Assembly: GCA_903821685.1 (NCBI GenBank)
Contig: CAIJLW010000085.1
Coordinates: 1 to 45,860, forward strand
Length of the DNA: 45,860 bases
Direction: 5' to 3'
From: an uncultured Sphingomonadales bacterium
GTDB lineage: Bacteria; Pseudomonadota; Alphaproteobacteria; Sphingomonadales; Sphingomonadaceae
Below the pieces are notes generated by a model. It saw only the letters and a list, made by a program, of their open reading frames with translations, did no database searches and was not told the origin of the DNA. The first letter of the stretch is position 1. Each line of letters opens with the position of its first letter. The position numbers and the translations under genes were made by a program. Shown here in pieces: positions 1 through 6,857 of this stretch.

Positions 1-564
1 GACTGCCCATTGAACCACTGCTCCGCCTATCATCAGGGCAAGTCCTACGCCGGCTATAGCCCCAATTGAGTAGACACCCATCGCGCGTGCGCGACGTGCG
101 GGGGGGAAGCTATCAGCTATCATCGAGTAGGCGGCAGGTGAAAGGCCAGCCTCACCGATACCGACGCCGATCCGCGCCAAGAATAAAGTGAAAAAACTGT
201 TGGCCATTCCGCACGCGGCAGTCATTGCACTCCAGACTGCAACGCCCAGCATGATAAGCTTTTGCCGTGACCACCGGTCGGCGGCCCAAGCAAGCGGTAT
301 TCCCATCACAGTGTAAAACAGCGTGAAGGCAAGGCCGCTGAGCAAACTGAATTCAGTGTCATTAATGCCCAGGTCTTGCTTTATGGGTTCAACCAGCAAA
401 GTGATAATTTGGCGGTCAACAAAAGCCGTGGCGTAGCAAGCCATCAGGACGACAACACCAAACCAAGCGCGGCGAGGATTTGGCCAGCTGGCAGCCTCGG
501 CCGAGTTGGAGCCGACCTTGACGGGAGTGTTGCTACTTGGCTGGTTCTCGGACGAGACAGTCAT
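1..564 (-). CDS. MFS transporter, spinster-like, 3' part outside window
   Basis: Inner-membrane major facilitator superfamily permease, of which only the first 188 codons are inside the window. I translated it by hand from the ATG at 564; the frame stays open to base 1. A hydrophilic N-terminus of about 30 residues is followed by a first membrane helix and the signature FVDRQIITLLVEPIKQDLGI, typical of the spinster-like MFS branch common in sphingomonad catabolic clusters. The loop between helices 2 and 3 carries the MFS motif A variant LAWAADRWSRQK, and helix 4/5 reads RIGVGIGEAGLSPAAYSM. The next gene on the same strand, an SDR, ends 20 bases upstream at 584, so the two are probably co-transcribed. 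The substrate cannot be read from sequence; import of the compound degraded by the neighbouring enzymes, or export of an intermediate, are both possible. Confidence 0.85.
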   Translation of the reverse strand, partial: MTVSSENQPSSNTPVKVGSNSAEAASWPNPRRAWFGVVVLMACYATAFVDRQIITLLVEPIKQDLGINDTEFSLLSGLAFTLFYTVMGIPLAWAADRWSRQKLIMLGVAVWSAMTAACGMANSFFTLFLARIGVGIGEAGLSPAAYSMIADSFPPARRARAMGVYSIGAIAGVGLALMIGGAVVQWAV

Positions 565-583
565 TTTACAACCCTTGCACAAC

Positions 584-1567
584 TCATCCGATTTTAGGCT
601 CTTTGGCCGCCAGAGCTCGCCGACGATCTTCATCAAGGCGGGCAATCAATAACGGGACCGTTGTTTGCGGCTGACGGGTATGAGCATAAGCGTGCGTGGT
701 GCGTTGCTTGCGATCGAACCAGACACGGTCTGCAATTGCAGTGGGCCTCGATGCTGCCAACCATATGATTGTATCCGCCGCCTGCGCCGCATTGCGCAGT
801 ATCGGCTTCAAGATCTTCCGAAACGTTGGCAGCGATGACCGAACACCCGCCGTGTCTGCCCAGCCGGGATGTACCACATAGGATTGAATACCCCGCTGGC
901 CATAAGTGTCGCGCCAGTAATCAGTCAGAGCAACTTGGGCGCGCTTGTGGGAAGCATAGGCGCCAAAGCCATTGTAGACTTTCTTATTTCCATCCAGCAT
1001 TGGAAGGTTGAGCGGAACGTTAAACATTCCCCCGGAAGTCACATTAATGATAATTGCGCCCTTCGAAAGGCAGCCGATCTCAGCCAAGGTTTCCGTAAGG
1101 TGGAAATGACCCAGCAGGTTCGTGGTGTAGGTTGTTTCAAAGCCTTCGTGCGTCGATGAGTAATCGCGGTTCAGGATCCCGACGCAATTGACAAGGACGT
1201 CGATCTCAGTTGATTGGTTCCAGTGGCGCGCCATTTCGTCAATCGCAGCGACTGACGCTAGATCACACAGCACTGGATGGATTGTTCCTGCCAGCTCCAC
1301 ACTCTCTGAAACGAGTAATTCAAGTGCATCGAGGTTGCGACCAACCGCAAATACCTGTGCACCTCTTCCCGCAGCCATCAGCGCGACTGCCTTGCCGATA
1401 CCGCCCGAGGCACCCGTAACAAGCCACCGCTGGCCGGCAAAGTTGCCTGATATCGGTCTAAAGGGAAGCAATCTCGCTACATAACCGATGCGCGTGAACG
1501 AGGGGGTGAAGCGCGCGTAGAATTTCAAGGTTTTTGAAAGTCCCTGCAGCATTTTTGGTATAGCCAT
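584..1567 (-). CDS. DHRS12-like short-chain dehydrogenase/reductase
   Basis: NAD(P)-dependent oxidoreductase of the SDR superfamily, 327 residues from the chosen start. The cofactor motif TGASGGIG lies at about residues 51-58, VNCVG replaces the usual NNAG, and the catalytic set is Ser178, Tyr204 and Lys208 (YASHK). An N-terminal extension of about 45 residues and the C-terminal stretch HPGWADTAGVRSSLP with DRK further on resemble the DHRS12 branch, whose substrates are poorly known. The reading frame is open up to an ATG at 1612, but the ATG at 1567 has GGGGGAG nine bases before it, so I prefer 1567. It lies just upstream of the MFS gene and probably shares its transcript. Reaction inferred: alcohol/ketone interconversion on a hydrophobic substrate. 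Confidence 0.85.
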   Translation of the reverse strand: MAIPKMLQGLSKTLKFYARFTPSFTRIGYVARLLPFRPISGNFAGQRWLVTGASGGIGKAVALMAAGRGAQVFAVGRNLDALELLVSESVELAGTIHPVLCDLASVAAIDEMARHWNQSTEIDVLVNCVGILNRDYSSTHEGFETTYTTNLLGHFHLTETLAEIGCLSKGAIIINVTSGGMFNVPLNLPMLDGNKKVYNGFGAYASHKRAQVALTDYWRDTYGQRGIQSYVVHPGWADTAGVRSSLPTFRKILKPILRNAAQAADTIIWLAASRPTAIADRVWFDRKQRTTHAYAHTRQPQTTVPLLIARLDEDRRRALAAKEPKIG

Positions 1568-1646
1568 CCGTAAAATCTCCCCCTGACTCGAAAAATGTAT
1601 ACTTGATTTCAAATTCTATCTTTGAGGGTCATGCCCGACGCACGGT

Positions 1647-1677
1647 TACTTGCATAACCAAACTATCTACGCAAGTA
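1647..1677. promoter_or_regulatory. inverted repeat TACTTGC-N17-GCAAGTA upstream of the SDR gene
   Basis: Perfect 7-base arms, TACTTGC at 1647-1653 and GCAAGTA at 1671-1677, lie about 80 bases upstream of the SDR start at 1567. A comparable arrangement, TTCTTGC with GCAAGAA, sits upstream of the TonB receptor near 27.2 kb. This could be a regulator site; the long spacer makes chance plausible. Confidence 0.3.
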
Positions 1678-1776
1678 GTTACCGAATCGAGATGCCATCG
1701 TGTTAATGGTCGCCGAGAAGTGGCCCATTAGTGGCATAAGTTTTCGTTGAAATTTGGCTCATGTTTGAACCACACC

Positions 1777-1839
1777 CTGACTGACTGACTGACTGACTGA
1801 CTGACTGACTGACTGACTGACTGACTGACTGACTGACTG
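1777..1839. repeat. (CTGA)n tetranucleotide microsatellite, 15.75 copies
   Basis: A perfect run of 15 CTGA units plus CTG, 63 bases, with no interruption. It lies in the gene-free stretch 1568-2449, about 210 bases upstream of the SDR start. Read on the minus strand it gives an artificial Val-Ser-Gln-Ser repeat peptide without a credible gene around it. The flanks, aaccacaccc on the left and gggttgtgtt on the right, are an imperfect inverted repeat. Tetranucleotide tracts of this length slip during replication and act as phase switches in some pathogens; here no promoter spacing can be shown. Confidence 0.97.
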
Positions 1840-2039
1840 GGTTGTGTTCCCCGTAAGCACCAACGGCACAGATTTGATGATGTGACTTAAGCACTGGTCA
1901 ACTGAAGGCCCCTACAACACATGTTTTAAAAATATCCTGCGCCCAAAGCAGTCGCCAAGGCGTATATAGCTGATGCTGGGATATTTCGAGCCGTAGTAGA
2001 CGGTCTAGGGCAAAAGACTTAAATAATTATATAATAATT

Positions 2040-2081
2040 TCAATAACATAGATGTTATCAGATACATTCTCCACGGCGCAC
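2040..2081. repeat. left copy of a 42-base imperfect direct repeat
   Basis: Matches 37857-37898 in the same orientation at 33 of 42 positions by my hand alignment; both contain TGTTATCA and end in ACGGCGC. The left half holds the palindrome ATAACAT-AG-ATGTTAT. The two copies bracket most of the catabolic genes. Candidate recombination site, operator, or remnant of a duplicated sequence; I cannot decide. Confidence 0.45.
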
Positions 2082-2269
2082 CATTTTCCCTTTCTTTGTT
2101 AATGTGCGCGTGATGCGTGGGTAGATCCGTCTCTGAAACGGAGCATGATTTCGTTCAAGCCGAGCCGCAGAGGACGCAGAGGACGCAAAGCTTCGAATTC
2201 CGGCGGCAAGGTGCCTAACCCCCCTAAACGCCGTCGCACCGACATAAGCTGGGGCTACGGATGAGGTGT

Positions 2270-2445
2270 GGGGTGGTTGCAAATCCTCCACAGAACACGG
2301 AGGCGGACCATGCGAAGCATGGGGGAGGGGGACGCTCTGGTTATCCTGACCTTCTGGCGTGGCGATACCCTGAACGTGCCCCTCCACCGTCTGCGACGGT
2401 CCCGCTGTTGCTCCGCAACGCCTGCGGCTTCCCCCGTGCTGGTAA
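2270..2445. repeat. cluster of REP-like hairpins in the gene-free stretch 1568-2449
   Basis: Three short perfect hairpins follow each other: CCATGC-GAA-GCATGG (2308-2322), ACCGTC-TGC-GACGGT (2386-2400) and GTTGC-TCC-GCAAC (2407-2419), embedded in runs such as gggggagggggac and gtgcccctccacc. This is the look of the mobile palindromic intergenic repeats common in sphingomonads. It lies directly downstream of the TetR gene ending at 2450, where it may act as a transcription end or mRNA-protecting structure. Nothing else in 1568-2449, apart from the microsatellite and the direct repeat, looks like a gene. Confidence 0.55.
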
Positions 2446-2449
2446 CTAA

Positions 2450-3112
2450 CTAATCTGCAGGCGGCTTGAGTTCCTGGATCTGCCGTTCAAGATTGGTCAG
2501 CAATGGTTCCACCATCGCCTCGTCCAGTCCATGGACGAGGCGATTAATCGCCATGCCTTCAATCGTTTGCTGCGACAACGCGAGCGCAAGATCGAAATTA
2601 GTGCGGTTTTTCTGCCATTCGGGGAATGCCTCAATGGACAGCGCATATCGCCGCTCGCGAAATTCGGCTTGTGCAGGTTCGAGTATCTGGGCCAGCCCCT
2701 GATCGGTCCGCGCGGCAATCGACAGTTCGTGGAATGCGGTAAAACTCGAGCTGGAAAGCTGGTCCCAATAGGTCCGAACGACTTCGTGGACACCCCGGCT
2801 GTCCATATCGCCGGTGCGCCGAATCGCCCGCAGACGCTTATCATTTAGCTCAGCGATCACGGCGCGCATCAACGCTTCGCCGTTTTCAAAATGATGCAGC
2901 ATCGCACCACGAGACAGACCGGCCTCTGCAGCGACGCGTGAGGTGGTCGTTCTCGAATAGCCGAATTTCACGATGCAGCGAATGGCGCCTTCTATCAGGC
3001 GCTTCTTTGTCTGGGCGCTTTTGAGCCATTGCTGCGTTGGCGACGCGGGCGCAACACCTGCAGCGGGTAGTTCGCTTAACGTAGCTTGATGTAATTTACG
3101 CACGATTGCCAT
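2450..3112 (-). CDS. TetR/AcrR family regulator
   Basis: Transcriptional regulator of 220 residues. An unusual N-terminal extension of about 30 residues precedes the TetR DNA-binding domain: helix-turn-helix at about 54-75 with TTTSRVAAEAGLSRGAMLHHF, a good match to the family signature. The remaining 140 residues are the helical ligand-binding and dimerisation part. It is the last gene of the five-gene operon that starts with the Rieske oxygenase at 6699, 12 bases after the ABM gene. Such placement suggests it controls its own operon in response to a substrate or CoA intermediate. The near-palindrome at 6754-6765, in front of the operon, and its copy at 12542-12553 are candidate binding sites. 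Repressor or activator role is not visible. Confidence 0.9.
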   Translation of the reverse strand: MAIVRKLHQATLSELPAAGVAPASPTQQWLKSAQTKKRLIEGAIRCIVKFGYSRTTTSRVAAEAGLSRGAMLHHFENGEALMRAVIAELNDKRLRAIRRTGDMDSRGVHEVVRTYWDQLSSSSFTAFHELSIAARTDQGLAQILEPAQAEFRERRYALSIEAFPEWQKNRTNFDLALALSQQTIEGMAINRLVHGLDEAMVEPLLTNLERQIQELKPPAD

Positions 3113-3124
3113 GTTTACTGCCCG

Positions 3125-3415
3125 TCAGACGGCTTCATGAAAGCTGAGTTCCATTTCCTCAGCAAGACACTCAAGAATTGGGGGGACCAACCGATCATGA
3201 AAATCGATGTGCATGTGGTGGTCAAAAGCAGCCTCTGATTTGAACGTCGCCACGCAAAAATAGGTGTTTGGCATATCGGTTGCCTTGAACAGTTCGTAGA
3301 TTTCGCAATCCGGCTCGTGAAGATGAACAAGCGCGCGCAACTCTATCTGCAGCGCTTCCAGATCGGCTGCTTTTTCTGGCTTAGCAACGAGCTTGGCGAT
3401 GAATGACTTTCTCAT
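3125..3415 (-). CDS. small ABM-like (dimeric alpha/beta barrel) protein, copy 2
   Basis: A 96-residue protein with the pattern of antibiotic-biosynthesis-monooxygenase (ABM) domains: N-terminal strand SFIAKLVAKPEK, helix LEALQIELRALV, then CEIYELFKATDMPNTYFCVA and the segment AFDHHMHIDFHDRL. ABM proteins are ferredoxin-fold dimers; some oxidise aromatic compounds without cofactor, many have no known role. It lies 5 bases after the acyl-CoA ligase and 12 before the TetR gene, and a second ABM gene lies on the other side of the ligase. The two are clearly different in sequence, so this is not a recent tandem duplication. Function unknown; a cofactor-free oxygenase, isomerase or substrate-handling role would all fit. 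Confidence 0.75.
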   Translation of the reverse strand: MRKSFIAKLVAKPEKAADLEALQIELRALVHLHEPDCEIYELFKATDMPNTYFCVATFKSEAAFDHHMHIDFHDRLVPPILECLAEEMELSFHEAV

Positions 3416-3419
3416 GGAA

Positions 3420-5057
3420 TCAGGCCTCTTCTAGTTCAGTGATAAGGGTGTCTCGCAGGCGGAATTTTTGGATCTTCGACGTTGACATTGGCCATTCGCT
3501 GACGAACCGGACATGCCTTGGAAGCTTGAAGCTAGCGAGCTTTCCTTTGCAATGGGCGATGAGTTCTGCTTCGCTCGCACTCTTGCCGTCATTAAGTTCG
3601 ACAAATGCAGCCGGCACTTCAACATAACGTGGATGCGGAATGCCTGTAACCTGCGCAAGCTTTACGGCTGGGTGCGTTTGCAGTGCCGCTTCAATCTCTG
3701 CTGCGGCCACATTCTCTCCGCCGACTTTCATCATGTCCTTGGTTCGGCCATGAAACATGATCTGGCCTTGCGCATCGAACGAACCAATGTCGCCCGTGTG
3801 GAACCAACCATCTGCGTCAATCACCTCAGCCGTTTTTTCCGGCGCATTATAGTATCCGGCCAACATATTTGGCCCGCGCGCGATGATCTCACCCTTTTCA
3901 TCACAGCCGCAAATAGCGCCCGTTTCTATGTCAACGATCTGAACCTCCCATTCATCGAGAGGAACGCCAAGCCGCCAACCGCGGGCTTCCCAAGGGTCTG
4001 TCGTTCGGCTTGTGCAAATTGTACCAGAGCCTTCGGTCAGGCCATAGGTTCCAACCATGATCGTGTGCGGCATAGCTTTGACCATCGCATCTCTGATCCA
4101 GTCTGGCTGCACACCCAAATTAGCATTCATCAGCCGAACGCTGGACAAATCTGTTTCAGTAAATTTTGGATGTTCGATCAGATCCTGCATGATGGTTACA
4201 AAGCATGGATAAGCATGCGTAGCTTTTTCGGTTTCAAGCATTGAAAGCGCGACGCCAGCATCGAAGTTGGGGATTGTTAGATAGGTGCCGCCAATATCGA
4301 GAATTGAAACAAGCGGCAGAATTCCAGCGATGTGGAAAATGGGTAATGGCGACCAGAATCTGTCGCCTGGCTCCATTTCGTAGCGCCGACCCAGATTGCG
4401 GCTGTTCCCGATAATCCCGCGGTGGCGGATGAGGCAGCCTTTCGGATTGGCTGTTGTCCCGGATGTATAGAGGATCATGGCTATGCTTTGGGGGTCAACA
4501 GCGTCGATCCGAGCATCAATCTCGGTTGAGGTCTGAGCAGACAGGGGTAAGGTCGGCAGCGCAGTGCGCGCCGACACTAGTCCGGCAGGGCAGGGCTCGT
4601 CTAAGCAGATAATTGACCGGAGCTTTGGCGCTTCCGTAAGTGACAAGTTTTCTGGATCTACCGCTGCAGCAAGTGACGGGAGTGCTTCCATCAGCCGTTC
4701 GCTGAAATCGAGTGAATCAGCCACACGACCTGTGGTGATTAGGCCGACTAGGTCTGCATCTTTGACAAGAAATGCGAGCTCTCCGGGCTGGTATCGCGCA
4801 TTTACAGGTACAGCGACAGCCCCGGCCATCGCAATGCCGAACAGCGCTTCCACAAATTCAGGGCGCGTCGTCAGCAAAAGACCCACATGATCGCCCGGTT
4901 GAACGTCGCGCGCGATGAGCGCAGCCGCCCAGAGGCGCGCCCGGTCATTCAAATCAGCATAGCTCGTGCGCTTGTCGGGAAAAATAAGAGCCATCTCTTG
5001 CGGGCGCAGAGAGGCTCCGTTCCGCAAAAGCGCACCCAAAGTGTAAATGCCTGTCAT
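3420..5057 (-). CDS. AMP-forming acyl-CoA ligase
   Basis: ATP-dependent ligase of the ANL superfamily, 545 residues, that converts a carboxylic acid to its CoA thioester by way of an acyl-adenylate. Visible motifs are the P-loop ILYTSGTTANPKGC (about 195-208), YGLTEGSGT, the GWFHTGDIG hinge-region motif, MKVGGENVAAAEIE, and the C-terminal lysine region STSKIQK. Length is normal for the family. Its ATG overlaps the stop of the preceding ABM gene (ATGA), which suggests translational coupling. In the operon it follows a Rieske oxygenase, so the acid it activates is probably a product or a companion substrate of that enzyme. The acyl group cannot be predicted; similarity to cyclohexanecarboxylate/long-chain type ligases is general only. 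Confidence 0.92.
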   Translation of the reverse strand: MTGIYTLGALLRNGASLRPQEMALIFPDKRTSYADLNDRARLWAAALIARDVQPGDHVGLLLTTRPEFVEALFGIAMAGAVAVPVNARYQPGELAFLVKDADLVGLITTGRVADSLDFSERLMEALPSLAAAVDPENLSLTEAPKLRSIICLDEPCPAGLVSARTALPTLPLSAQTSTEIDARIDAVDPQSIAMILYTSGTTANPKGCLIRHRGIIGNSRNLGRRYEMEPGDRFWSPLPIFHIAGILPLVSILDIGGTYLTIPNFDAGVALSMLETEKATHAYPCFVTIMQDLIEHPKFTETDLSSVRLMNANLGVQPDWIRDAMVKAMPHTIMVGTYGLTEGSGTICTSRTTDPWEARGWRLGVPLDEWEVQIVDIETGAICGCDEKGEIIARGPNMLAGYYNAPEKTAEVIDADGWFHTGDIGSFDAQGQIMFHGRTKDMMKVGGENVAAAEIEAALQTHPAVKLAQVTGIPHPRYVEVPAAFVELNDGKSASEAELIAHCKGKLASFKLPRHVRFVSEWPMSTSKIQKFRLRDTLITELEEA

Positions 5058-5344
5058 GGCGCGATGGGCAACAGATATTCACGGGTGTATGTGCCGTCTA
5101 TACACTCGATCATCGTTGTTATGATGTCGGTGCTAGCGGGATTAGCCTGGTGGGCTTGATCAGCAGCTTCATCAACAAAGCTCTCAAAAACCGCGAATGC
5201 ATGCGGCGCATCAAGGCGATAAAATTTATATGCCAGGGTTCCGATTTCGTCGGCAGCATTCCTTTCCATTTGTGGGATTAGGGTCAAGAATTCTGCTTCT
5301 CGGTCTGCCTTGACGTTAAAGCGTGATAGGAAGGTCCAGCTCAT
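5054..5344 (-). CDS. small ABM-like (dimeric alpha/beta barrel) protein, copy 1
   Basis: A 96-residue protein starting MSWTFLSRFNVKADREAEF, with the ABM-type strand-helix-strand order: an N-terminal strand, helix EFLTLIPQMERNAADEIGT, strand TLAYKFYRLD and AFAVFESFVDEAADQAH. The gene sits 2 bases downstream of the Rieske oxygenase and overlaps the start of the CoA ligase by 4 bases, so all three are translated as a unit. ABM proteins include cofactor-independent monooxygenases but also isomerases and proteins of unknown role. Close coupling to an oxygenase suggests it handles an oxygenation product. The conserved histidines of the downstream copy (HHMHIDFH) are absent here, so the two probably do different things. 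Confidence 0.75.
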   Translation of the reverse strand: MSWTFLSRFNVKADREAEFLTLIPQMERNAADEIGTLAYKFYRLDAPHAFAVFESFVDEAADQAHQANPASTDIITTMIECIDGTYTREYLLPIAP

Positions 5345-5346
5345 TT

Positions 5347-6699
5347 TTAAATCTCTCCATCAATATAGCGGTCAAGCTCTGCATGGAAGTGGCGTAGCCT
5401 TGCTTCCTGCTCGCTCCAAATCGGTCCGCGGAATCCGCGCGAACGTGATCCTTTTTGAACAATCGGTAGTAGTTCGGAATCCTGGTCCAAGACCTGTCCA
5501 AGATTGGGCGGCTCGCCAAGCGGGACGCGTTCGATCTCAGGGCGTGTCATCCCTGTTGTATCGGTCCCGTCCGCCAACCCCATCCAAGCAGGCGGGCCGT
5601 AGCCCGGCGCATCAACATGTCCGAAAAGAATGCAGGTGTCATAGGTGAACCGATTGGGATCATCTGGATGCGGCAGGAAGCGATGGATGAATACTGCTTC
5701 AGGGTGGCAACCGATCTGCACATTAGGAAAGATGCCATAAATGGTTGAATCGCTAAGTTGAGTATCGCTGAATTTGTCATAGTCGAGACCAAATCGCTTA
5801 GCCCGTTCGCGCTTTGAAACTTGGATTGCGGCACGGCTGTCTTGCGCTGTACCTTTAAAGGCGTCTGGATCAATACCGGCATCGCGCAGCATCATCTTAA
5901 TGCCCTCATTCACGCTGAGTTGATCAGGAAATCGAGGTGAGGGCTGCCCAAATGGTACGAATTGACGGCTCATTCCGTTCGGATAGAGGTCGATCTGCGT
6001 GCGGTCATCCATAACACCTTGCGTTTCAGGATGAACCGCATGGAGATGGTAGATTTCATAAAAGGCATCGACGCCGCCTTTCCAGTTCGCTGCCCATTCC
6101 GTGTGCTTATGCTGAATGACGTTCATCGCGCCAATATCATAGGTCTCCAGTTGGTCTGCGACTGGGCCGAGCCATTCCCGTAGAGGCGGCATATCATTTG
6201 AAAGAGATATAAAGGCAAGGCCCGCCACCTCTTCGCATCTTACGGATGTGAGATTGCGATCGTGGCAAAGCGTTTCAGGATGAAAAGAGAATTCGTCCGT
6301 TACTTTTGTGTTCGTACCGTCAAGTGCGAATTGCCAGCTGTGGAAGGGGCATGTGAAGTTCCCAATAGAGCCAAAATCTGAGAGGATTAGTTGGCTCCCT
6401 CTATGGGGGCACACATTGTAATGTGCCTTTAGACTGCCATCTTCTTGTCGCACCACAATGAAACTCTCGTCCGCAATATCGAAACGAACAAAATCGCCAT
6501 CGTCACGAAGGTCACTTGTGGGGCCAGCGAGCAGCCAGGTTTGGGTCCACATCCGGTTCCATTCAGCGTCTTTATAATCCGCGCCATGATAACGGTTCGG
6601 GTCAGGCCGACCAGTTCCGTTTTCTATTCTAGGCGCTCGATCATTGAACGGATGGTGCGCGCCCGTGTGAATATCCCAGAGACGAAAATCGAAACTCAT
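5347..6699 (-). CDS. Rieske non-haem iron oxygenase, alpha subunit
   Basis: Terminal oxygenase component of 450 residues that hydroxylates or dihydroxylates its substrate using O2 and electrons from a ferredoxin/reductase. The Rieske [2Fe-2S] ligands are Cys97, His99 (CPHRG), Cys117 and His120 (CPFHSW). The mononuclear iron site reads E215-x2-H218-x4-H223 (YEIYHLHAVH), and LDQDSELLPIVQ near the C-terminus should supply the last carboxylate ligand. The residue bridging the Rieske cluster and the iron is glutamate, not the usual aspartate. No beta subunit is adjacent, so it is probably a homo-oligomer. First gene of the operon running to the TetR gene at 2450; the divergent TonB receptor starts at 6858. 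A separate Rieske ferredoxin at 12646 could serve it. Substrate unknown. Confidence 0.92.
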   Translation of the reverse strand: MSFDFRLWDIHTGAHHPFNDRAPRIENGTGRPDPNRYHGADYKDAEWNRMWTQTWLLAGPTSDLRDDGDFVRFDIADESFIVVRQEDGSLKAHYNVCPHRGSQLILSDFGSIGNFTCPFHSWQFALDGTNTKVTDEFSFHPETLCHDRNLTSVRCEEVAGLAFISLSNDMPPLREWLGPVADQLETYDIGAMNVIQHKHTEWAANWKGGVDAFYEIYHLHAVHPETQGVMDDRTQIDLYPNGMSRQFVPFGQPSPRFPDQLSVNEGIKMMLRDAGIDPDAFKGTAQDSRAAIQVSKRERAKRFGLDYDKFSDTQLSDSTIYGIFPNVQIGCHPEAVFIHRFLPHPDDPNRFTYDTCILFGHVDAPGYGPPAWMGLADGTDTTGMTRPEIERVPLGEPPNLGQVLDQDSELLPIVQKGSRSRGFRGPIWSEQEARLRHFHAELDRYIDGEI

Positions 6700-6753
6700 T
6701 GACTATGCTCCTCTCGCTTATGGGGCCTACAGATACATGAATTCAAAAAAAAA

Positions 6754-6765
6754 CAAACATGATTG
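6754..6765. promoter_or_regulatory. candidate operator CAAACATGATTG, copy 1
   Basis: Lies between the divergent Rieske operon (start 6699) and TonB receptor (start 6858). Read on the minus strand it is CAATCATGTTTG followed by TTTTTT; the same 12 bases plus a T-rich tail occur at 12542-12553 between the other Rieske gene and its ferredoxin. The core is nearly palindromic (CAA-N-CATG-N-TTG). Exact repetition in two functionally matched divergent promoters argues for a shared regulator; the TetR at 2450-3112 is the obvious candidate. Confidence 0.6.
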
Positions 6766-6857
6766 ATTGTTATTTCGATATGTGGCAAGCCTCCAACATT
6801 GAGCGGTACGAACACAAAAGATCGGCTGTTTGAAGACATTTGTTTGGGGAGGCTTTA

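Noticed and set aside
1777-1839. Possible CRISPR-like array
   Set aside because: The unit is 4 bases with no spacers, so it is a microsatellite; no cas genes are present.
1703-1894. Open frame encoding repeated Val-Ser-Gln-Ser
   Set aside because: Entirely a by-product of the CTGA microsatellite; no ribosome site and no conserved sequence around it.
2058-2387. 109-codon minus-strand frame in the repeat region
   Set aside because: Runs through the REP-like hairpins and has no protein-like pattern.
3513-4244. 243-codon open frame antisense to the CoA ligase
   Set aside because: The opposite strand has all ligase motifs; this frame shows none.
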